A stretch of DNA of 64,000 bases from Diphasiastrum complanatum (Eukaryota; Streptophyta; Lycopodiopsida; Lycopodiales; Lycopodiaceae). This document shows, in pieces, positions 57,540-64,000 of the stretch (positions are counted from its first letter, which is position 1; each line of letters starts with the position of its first letter). Location of the stretch: positions 81,453,464-81,517,463 of the forward strand of contig CM055092.1 of the NCBI GenBank assembly GCA_029204225.1, in the 5' to 3' direction. Made by a program: the position numbers and the translations under genes. The notes under the pieces are model-generated. The model was not told where the DNA came from. It saw nothing but the letters and a program-made list of their open reading frames with translations, and ran no database searches.

Positions 57540-58113
57540 GAAGATTTCTAGAAATCACTACTTTACACATGCTAGAAGTTAGAAATGCACAAAGATCTGA
57601 TTATAAACACTTATATATGACTTAGTATTGTCCCTTTCCATACATCAGCAGTAAAGTACAGTACTGCACACGTGTGAAAGCTAGATCAGCCATAAAATCA
57701 ACATTCTACACATAGAAATCCAAGATATCAAGAGAAATACACAAGAGATGGACATAGAATCATAAGAGAAAAGTTCTCCATACAAAATGAGAACATCTAC
57801 ATGATTTCTCCACGTTTTGACAGCTATTTATAGCAGCCATAGTGTCACTTGGCCACTTGGCCACTTGCCCTAAAATAACAACTTCTGGGTACTTCACTAA
57901 AAACCTAGAAATAAGTGACTAGTTTTAATGTATGTCAACTACCAATAGTAGTAACTCTAAGTCCGACCTTATCCACTTATATACTTGCTAAAAATAGAAA
58001 TTACACTATTTCTAAACCTTATTGACATTAATAAATGTATCTCTAAGTAAAAATTTCACTTTGGCCTCCAAATTGCCAAATTAACTCAACTAAACTAGTT
58101 GACATTTTTCACA
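57540..58113 (-). repeat. Minus-strand 3' LTR
   Basis: On the minus strand the LTR starts TGTGAAAAATGTCAACTAG directly after the purine tract AGTTGAAGAGGGAG (58127-58114) and has a TATA box CTATAAATAG (57832-57823) about 280 bp inside, a normal U3 length. The left limit is approximate, and no partner LTR was found. Confidence 0.6.
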
Positions 58114-58348
58114 CTCCCTCTTCAACTAGTTTTACCACACAACTTCAATTCATTTTAAGAATGATCTCCATACTAAGTTAAGACCTTCTTTCTATGGTTT
58201 TATAGTAACTTCCATTATTGATATAGAGAATAGTGTCCACATGGGATACTTCACTATTTATTACATCAATTTTACGTGGCAAGAAGTAACTAGAACATGA
58301 AGAACCAAATAGAATGTAAATATAATGATTCCTCCATGCTTAAAACTT

Positions 58349-59222
58349 TTAACTCTCTAGAAAATAACAGCAACCAAGCAATAAATGTGAGTGATGACCA
58401 CTTGCTTGCTTGTCTCCTCCAATTTTGTCCTTTCTTGCCATGTATCCACCATAAAACTCCATGAATGAGCCTCCATGTCCATCTTGCCACAAGATATCAT
58501 CAACATTGATGACTTGGCCATGAATGAGTGACATAATGAAACTCCAAAAAGCTTCATTTCCATCAGCAAAACTATCCAAGGATGCTAGTACAACTCCATC
58601 ATCAAAATGATGTTCACCAATGTAGCTAGTTTGACAATTTGCACTCATTCACATGAAATTGCTCAAATATGAGATAGAACAGGTAAAGTAAACTTGAACA
58701 ACACTTCCTTGATGCTCCTTTTACCTTACGTGAGTCTTCAAACACCTGCAAAAATAGATCCATATCATCTTTGCCAAATGGCTCTCCTTCGATGCTCTTG
58801 ACTAGCTCCAGATTGTCACCTTTCCTTTTGCGTTGTTGAAGCCATTTGAGACCAACCTCTTGATCTTCCTCTTGACCATCAAATCCATTGACTAAGACCT
58901 CTTTTCTGGATCCATTAGTTGATTTTCTAGCATGAGAACCAATATCCACTTGCATAGCATCATCTACACACGAAGATTCTCCAAAACAATTGAGTAAAGC
59001 AAAGTGTGTCATTTCCACTTGCTTACCTTTCTCTTGAACATCAAAGATATCAAAGACATGAATATCTTTAGACCTGAACCTCTGGAAATAATCCCTCTTA
59101 GACATATGATCTAGATCCAACAAGATCTCATCAATGCTTGATCTCGATCTTTCACAAAGGTCAGTGAAAACAATGCCACCATCATAAAGCAAAAGATAGA
59201 TTCCAAAATTTCCATCCATCAT
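58349..59222 (-). pseudogene. Unidentified ORF pair just upstream of the LTR's purine tract
   Basis: Two overlapping open segments on the minus strand. The first (59222-58626, 198 codons) begins MMDGNFGIYLLLYDGGIVFT and contains IDEILLDLDHMSKRDYFQRF, SCVDDAMQVDIGSHARKST and GLKWLQQRKRKGDNLELVK. The second (58648-58349) reads SYIGEHHFDDGVVLASLDSF, EAFWSFIMSLIHGQV and MEFYGGYMARKDKIGGDKQ. They overlap by 23 bases in different frames and may be one interrupted ORF or two exons (a GTAAGG donor lies after FEDSR). No retroelement motif is recognised, although RNase H is expected at this position of a Copia element. Function unknown. Confidence 0.45.
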
Positions 59223-60060
59223 GAAGTAACTAAGCTAGGATGAACAATATTGTTTGTCAAAAAATTTCATTTAATTTATCTCGTAAAAGAAAATTGAAGA
59301 GACTAGTTGCACTAGACTCAAAATTAGTAATTATAAACATGTCTTGTATTCATCTCAGTGGACTCAATTAGTTTGTTTTATGTATTGCTGGTCATCTCTA
59401 ATTTTGTGTTCCATCAATTGTCAACTGTCAAGGTGCACAGATGCAAATGGCGAGTTCACGTTCTTCTTCTTCAGATGATGAGGCAGTACCATCACATATC
59501 GGATCAGAGGCCTGGCTATACTAGAGAATACCATGCCCGTGTACACTATGTAAGTATGCACTACAACGAGAGCGACATATTACTATATTACACGTTAGCA
59601 TATATGGACATATTGAGAAAGAGTCATTGTTTCGCGGCTCGGTTCTTCGGTGAGTTCTGATTTGCAAAGCACCTTGTATTGTTAAAAACATGATTGCATG
59701 CACCCTTATCATGTATGTATTTGGCGGTCTTCACGATTGGAGAAAATATTCCATTGTTCTTGACTGTTGTTGTAGTTTCCTCCTTTTGACCAAGAACTGA
59801 CAGATTTGACCAATTTTTGTTGTTTTTTCTGATTTCTCAGATCCAGATGGATCTTTAGAATGGTGACTGAATAGCTTCTCTTTTTCAATAATCAGATTAG
59901 ATTTCAAATGAGCAAATCCACTCAAATCAGGCAAAATCACTTTCAAACTAATCCTAAATGCAATTTTAACACAATTCATGCCACAACAAGATGCCTACTG
60001 CAAGCTAACCATCCAACAAACATGCTGCAAATTGAAAAATTGGCATAGCTCCCCGAAAAT
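59223..60060. other. No gene assigned
   Basis: A short plus-strand phrase MASSRSSSSDDEAVPSHIGS (59452-59511) looks like the start of a Ser-rich protein but ends at once. A minus-strand segment (59979-59731) has no motif. I see nothing else. Confidence 0.4.
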
Positions 60061-60072
60061 GGTGCCAAAATT

Positions 60073-63065
60073 GTGGTGGATTTCTTTCCTAGCCTATCAT
60101 CAACCCAAGATCCAAGCAATCTAGCATCAAGGAGGAAAAATGCACAACAGAAAAACTTGCCAAAGGAGGTGGCATATTTGCTAGAGGAATTTAGCGATGT
60201 GTTTCTAGAAGAACTCCCAGCTAAGTTACCTCCTCGAAGACCAGTGGACCATAAGATTGAGTTGGTATCGGGAATAGAACCAACTTCACGAGCACCCTAT
60301 AGGATGTCCCAAGAAGAGTTGGCGGAACTGAAATGACAACTTGGTGAATTGATGGACAAAGGATTCATTAGACCCAGTGTTTCACCTTTTGGAGCCCCTA
60401 TACTATTCGTGGAAAAGGCGGACAAAACACTGCAGATGTGTGTGGATTACCGCATGCTCAACAAAGGTACCATCAAGAACAAGTATCCCATGCCTAGAAT
60501 TGATGACCTGTTCAACCAGCTCAAACATGCCAAATATTTTAGCCGAATAGATCTTAGATCTGGATATCACCAAATTCGAATAGCTAAAAGCGATGAGCAC
60601 AAAACAGCTTTTCGAACACGGTATGGGAGCCACGAATTCAGGGTGATGTCGTTCGGTCTAACAAATGCACCAGCCACTTTTTGCACGTTGATGAACAACA
60701 TTTTTCAAGACTGCTTAGATGAATTTGTCATTGTTGACATGGACGACATCTTGGGGTTTAGTCGTAACCTCAAAGATCACATTAAACATTTAAGGATTGT
60801 CCTCCAACAACTGAGGAAGAATAGCTTGTTCGCAAAAAGAGAAAAATGTGAATTTGTGGTAGAGGAAGTTGATTTCCTTGGACATGTTATAGGCTATGGA
60901 GAAATTCGGATGGATCCTAAGAAGATCAAGACTATCTTGGATTGGCTGGCTCCTAAAACTGTTCATGGCATCAAATCGTTTGTGGGCTTATGTAACTTTT
61001 ACAGGAGATTCATTGAGGCATTTAGCAAAATTGTGGCACCACTGTTGGAGCAAACCAAGACTCATCTGAAGATGACATGGACACCGGATTGTGAAACAAC
61101 GTTCCAAGAACTAAAACAACAGATCACTCAAGAACCCATCCTTGCCTTACCGGACTTCAGCAAACCTTTTGAAATACATACAGACGTGTCGAACTTTGCT
61201 ATTGGGGCCGTGCTGATGCAAGACGGAAAACCTGTTGCATATTTTTCAAAGAAATTGAGTGATGTAAAGCGACGATGGCCAACTCATGAAAAAGAAATGG
61301 TCACAGTAGTTCAAGCAGTGGAGCACTGGAGACATTATATGGTAGGAAAACCCTTTAAGGCGTTCACTGATAATGTATCACTCAAGTACTTCTCATCCCA
61401 AGGTATGCTCACGCCAAAGCAAATGCGATGGCAAAACTTTTCCTCAAAATTCAATATAGACATTGTACACACAGTGGGAAAGAACAATGTGGTGGCGGAC
61501 GCACTAAGTAGATAGGAACACTTGATGGCAACGGTGACAACTCAGGTGACTAGCCTACTCCAAGAAATCAGGGAGAATTATGGTGCAGATGTGTTGGCGA
61601 AGGACTTAATGATCGAATTCCAGCTGGGAGAGCCTCATAAACATTTCACTTGGAAAGATCAAATGGTTGTTTATAGACAACGCAGAGTATATGTCCCAGA
61701 CAACATCAACCTGAGGAAGAAATTCTTGCGAGAACATCATGACGTACTAGCCACCGGACATCCAGGGGTGAATCGCATGTATGAACTTCTCAAAAGAGGC
61801 TTCTATTGGCCAGGTATGTGGGCAGACGTTGAATCCTATGTGCAAACATGCCCGACATGTCAACAAGTGAAGGTGGAACCACTAGCTCCAGCAGGACTAC
61901 TCCAACCATTACCGGTACCAGCATACCCATGGGACTCGGTGAGCATGGATTTTATTGTTCAACTACCGCGGTGCCAAGGCTTTGACTCAATTTATGTGGT
62001 GGTTGACCGCTTTTCAAAGCAAGTTCATCTAGTACCAACTAAAAGATCAGTGACAGCTGAAGAAGTGGCAAGCTTATTTCTCAAATGTGTCTTCAAATAC
62101 CACGGCCTGCTTAGAACGATTATTTCTGACTGTGACACATAAATCAAGTTCGTCGGAAAGTTTTGGACTTCTCTATTTCACTTCGTGGGAATTAGACTGA
62201 ATTTCAGCACTGCATATCACCCTCAGACAGATGGGCAAACGGAACGAGTCAATCGACAGATTGAACAATATTTACGAAATTATGTCGCTTGGGACCAATT
62301 CGATTGGGTCAACTACTTGGATATTCTTGAGTTTGCACATAATAACCAAGTAAACAGATCTACTAGAAGGGCACCCTTCGAGATAAGCAATGGTCGGCTA
62401 CCGATTGTTCCAAGCTCTTTCTTACAGGCGTGTAGGAAACACCAGTACTCACTGTGGAGGAATTCATCAATGAGTGGCACGCAAAGCTGACAAAGGTGAA
62501 GTCATTTTTAGAGCAGTCACAAAGGAGTATGGCAGCTGATGTAAACCCACATCGACGAGAACTAGAATTTGAGGAAGGTGATCAAGTATGGCTGAACACA
62601 AAGAACATTGCGTTACCAAAAGGTTTCTCTCATAAGTTCGTTCGACCTTATGCGGGACCTTATTATGTCACCAAGAAGATCAACCCAGTGGCTTACCAAT
62701 TGGCACTGCCATCCAGCTTGGATATACACAATGTGTTTCATATTTCATTACTCAAACGGTACAAACCAGATGAGCGATTTGATCGGCAACACGAACTCTG
62801 TCACCCACCAACAACACTTGATGATACGAAGATGCGGCTTGTACCAGAACAAATATTGACACATAGAAAGCGAACTGGCATTCAATGTGAATATCTAGTG
62901 AATTGGCTACGGGCTCCACTTATTGAGGCTTCTTGGGAGTACGAAGACAAACTTAAGGAGGGAGCCCCTGAAGTACTAGCAGATTATCTGCAGAAGAACC
63001 AACACAATAGCCGTTTTCCCAGATTGGCACACAAAGCACTACCTGGCGGCATGCCTCCTACATAA
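60073..63065 (+). pseudogene. Ty3/Gypsy chromovirus pol: RT, RNase H, integrase, chromodomain
   Basis: Best preserved pol in the window. RT: VDFFPS start, [74 protein letters not shown] and the active site [10 protein letters not shown] (60733-60762), where the YxDD Tyr is Asp. RNase [20 protein letters not shown], ending ADALSR. Integrase: HHDVLATGHPGVNRMY and CPTCQQVK (zinc binding), SMDFIVQLP, IISDCDT, TAYHPQTDGQTERVNRQIEQ. C-terminal chromodomain: IQCEYLVNWLRAPLIEASWE. Breaks: TGA at 60334, TAG at 61513, TAA at 62140, and a frameshift near 62430. Gag and protease are missing upstream of 60073. Confidence 0.95.
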
Positions 63066-63540
63066 ACATTCATGGCCATTATGAATTTCTAGGAACTTCC
63101 AGGTATCTTTCTTAAGTTTGTCAATAAATCACTTGCAGCTTTACATAGGTTTTACGTAAGTGAACTTTATCTACACTTTTCCTGTGCTACTGCCGAGATG
63201 GCTTCCAGGCTTGCCAGGCTTAGTTAGCAAAATAAAAACTAAGTCCCAAAAAGCGTGCTTTACCAGAAAGCACTATGTTTCAGAACAAAGGGGGTGCGCC
63301 GAATCACAGCAGAACTATAGGGGGAGTCCGGCAGACAAAAACTTGGGCAGCTCAACCAGCGCTAGGAATCCAGCCGCCAGGTCTCAGCTCCCTCTACCAG
63401 CATGAGGCAGGCTCTATGCCCAGCACGTGTTGGTGGCCCAAGACCGGTCAGTCTATGTATGAATGTAGCCTCTTCCAAATCTAATAAAGTTGATCCTTGG
63501 GGATGATTACCATTTCGGTTTCGCCTCCGGGACTGGTCCA
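63066..63540 (+). repeat. 3' untranslated and LTR-like sequence of the chromovirus
   Basis: GTGCTTTACCAG (63255), AAAGGGGGTGCGCCGAATCAC (63288), ACTATAGGGGGAGT (63315), AGCTCAACCA and GTCTCAGCTCCCT match, in the same order, the minus strand of the non-autonomous LTR at 6180-6040. An AATAAA lies at 63483. This is most likely the 3' LTR. Its start, between 63066 and 63250, could not be fixed because no clear PPT is visible. Confidence 0.6.
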
Positions 63541-63599
63541 AGTGGAAGGACCCTTACTACAACCTTTTTGTGTTGCCAGTGCCTAAGGGTCCCTGTCAT

Positions 63600-64000
63600 C
63601 GACATGGGGCTTGCCGATATGCCAATTGGTCAGTTTGGCGACCACTATGCCTTGGGTTTCATGTGTGGCTTGTCTTTGCCTTTGGTTACCTTTTGGGGAT
63701 GGAGGGTGAGAAGAAGTGAACAACTCAGGATACTTATGCTGCAGGGTAGTAGCCAAGGAGATAGCATCTGAGAGAGTAGGAGGCCGAAAAGATCAAACAT
63801 CATATCGTAAAGAGCATCTAAGACTAGCAATAAAACATGAAATAAGCTATGTAGGATGAAGATCAATAAAAAGGTAAGAAAGCTCAGTAAACTAATCACT
63901 ATAAGCGGTCAAATGACTAGTATGGTGAAGGCTACGAAACAGATCACATTGGCAAACAACCACTGTGGGTCAATCATAGCCATACGAAGATCATGCCGTA
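63600..64000 (-). pseudogene. Ty3/Gypsy gag fragment, minus orientation, running off the right edge
   Basis: The minus strand reads IDPQWLFANVICFRSLHH, TSHLTAYSD, FTELSYLFIDLHPT, LISCFIASLRCSLRYDV, SFRPPTLSDAISLATTLQHK and YPELFTSSHPPSPKGNQRQR, the C-terminal half of a Retrotrans_gag domain. Three in-frame stops (TAG, TAG, TGA) interrupt it. It faces the chromovirus pol tail to tail and so belongs to a different insertion. Confidence 0.75.

Noticed and set aside
59452-59520. Possible gene start MASSRSSSSDDEAVPSH
   Set aside because: The frame closes after about 25 codons, and no downstream exon could be recognised.
1-64000. CRISPR arrays, bacterial operons, defence islands or tRNA/rRNA genes
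   Set aside because: The tandem arrays seen are satellite or microsatellite type without spacer logic, and no tRNA or rRNA signature was found; the DNA is plant nuclear.

Overview
The window is plant nuclear DNA and consists almost entirely of broken transposable elements. The plant assignment rests on alpha-expansin exons with typical splice sites, Ty1/Copia and Ty3/Gypsy (chromodomain) retrotransposons, CACTA (En/Spm) transposase pieces, long (CT)n tracts and CCCTAAA motifs. I cannot name the species. No intact cellular gene is visible. Every recognisable coding region carries stops, frameshifts or truncations. All homology statements come from reading by eye, and no search or alignment was run.

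Layout. 1-7035: an alpha-expansin pseudogene (minus strand) and its flank, split by a complete non-autonomous LTR element at 1302-6490 with two ~1.23 kb LTRs, an iMet-type PBS, a PPT and a 5-bp target duplication. 7067-13500: a Copia fragment, two odd low-complexity arrays (TTCGCGAAAATTTT-like; C/G hairpins), then eroded DNA ending in a PPT-LTR junction and a (CT)41 tract. 13570-15340: a dispersed A/B repeat. 15340-20960: several Copia fragments with LTRs. 21534-22139: a Gypsy protease piece. 22690-24925: a Copia deletion derivative. 24930-27967: a minus-strand Gypsy-type element with an acidic ORF ahead of gag. 28010-30900: another Copia element. 31027-31625: an unidentified broken ORF. 31715-34777: nested Copia and Gypsy pieces. 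35460-38500: En/Spm-type protein remnants. 38480-40985: A/B repeats again. 40988-43131: the 3' half of a CACTA element ending in CTTGTAGTG. 43360-44850: microsatellites and GACGTC-type subterminal repeats. 44851-45300: an inverted expansin 3' end. 45330-48365: Copia. 48366-50400: unidentified. 50640-53938: two more expansin pseudogene pieces and a second copy of the flank seen at 1-7035. 53945-55930: Copia and Gypsy pieces in both orientations. 57540-59222: a minus-strand LTR preceded by an unusual non-pol ORF. 60073-63500: a chromovirus pol with downstream LTR-like sequence. 63600-64000: a minus-strand Gypsy gag.

How the parts relate. The expansin pieces (1-608, 44851-45300, 50786-51093, 51705-52743) descend from one locus through a segmental duplication about 52 kb apart, a local tandem duplication of exon 3, and an inverted copy. 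The complete non-autonomous element at 1302-6490 inserted into one duplicate only, so the other duplicate shows the unoccupied site. Its LTR shares a distinctive core with sequence just downstream of the chromovirus pol at 63250-63440, which suggests that related chromoviruses supplied its proteins. I found no sign of a new defence system or operon-like module. The most unusual items are the acidic ORF upstream of gag, the non-pol ORF next to the 58.1 kb LTR, the unidentified ORF at 31 kb and the hairpin array at 8 kb.
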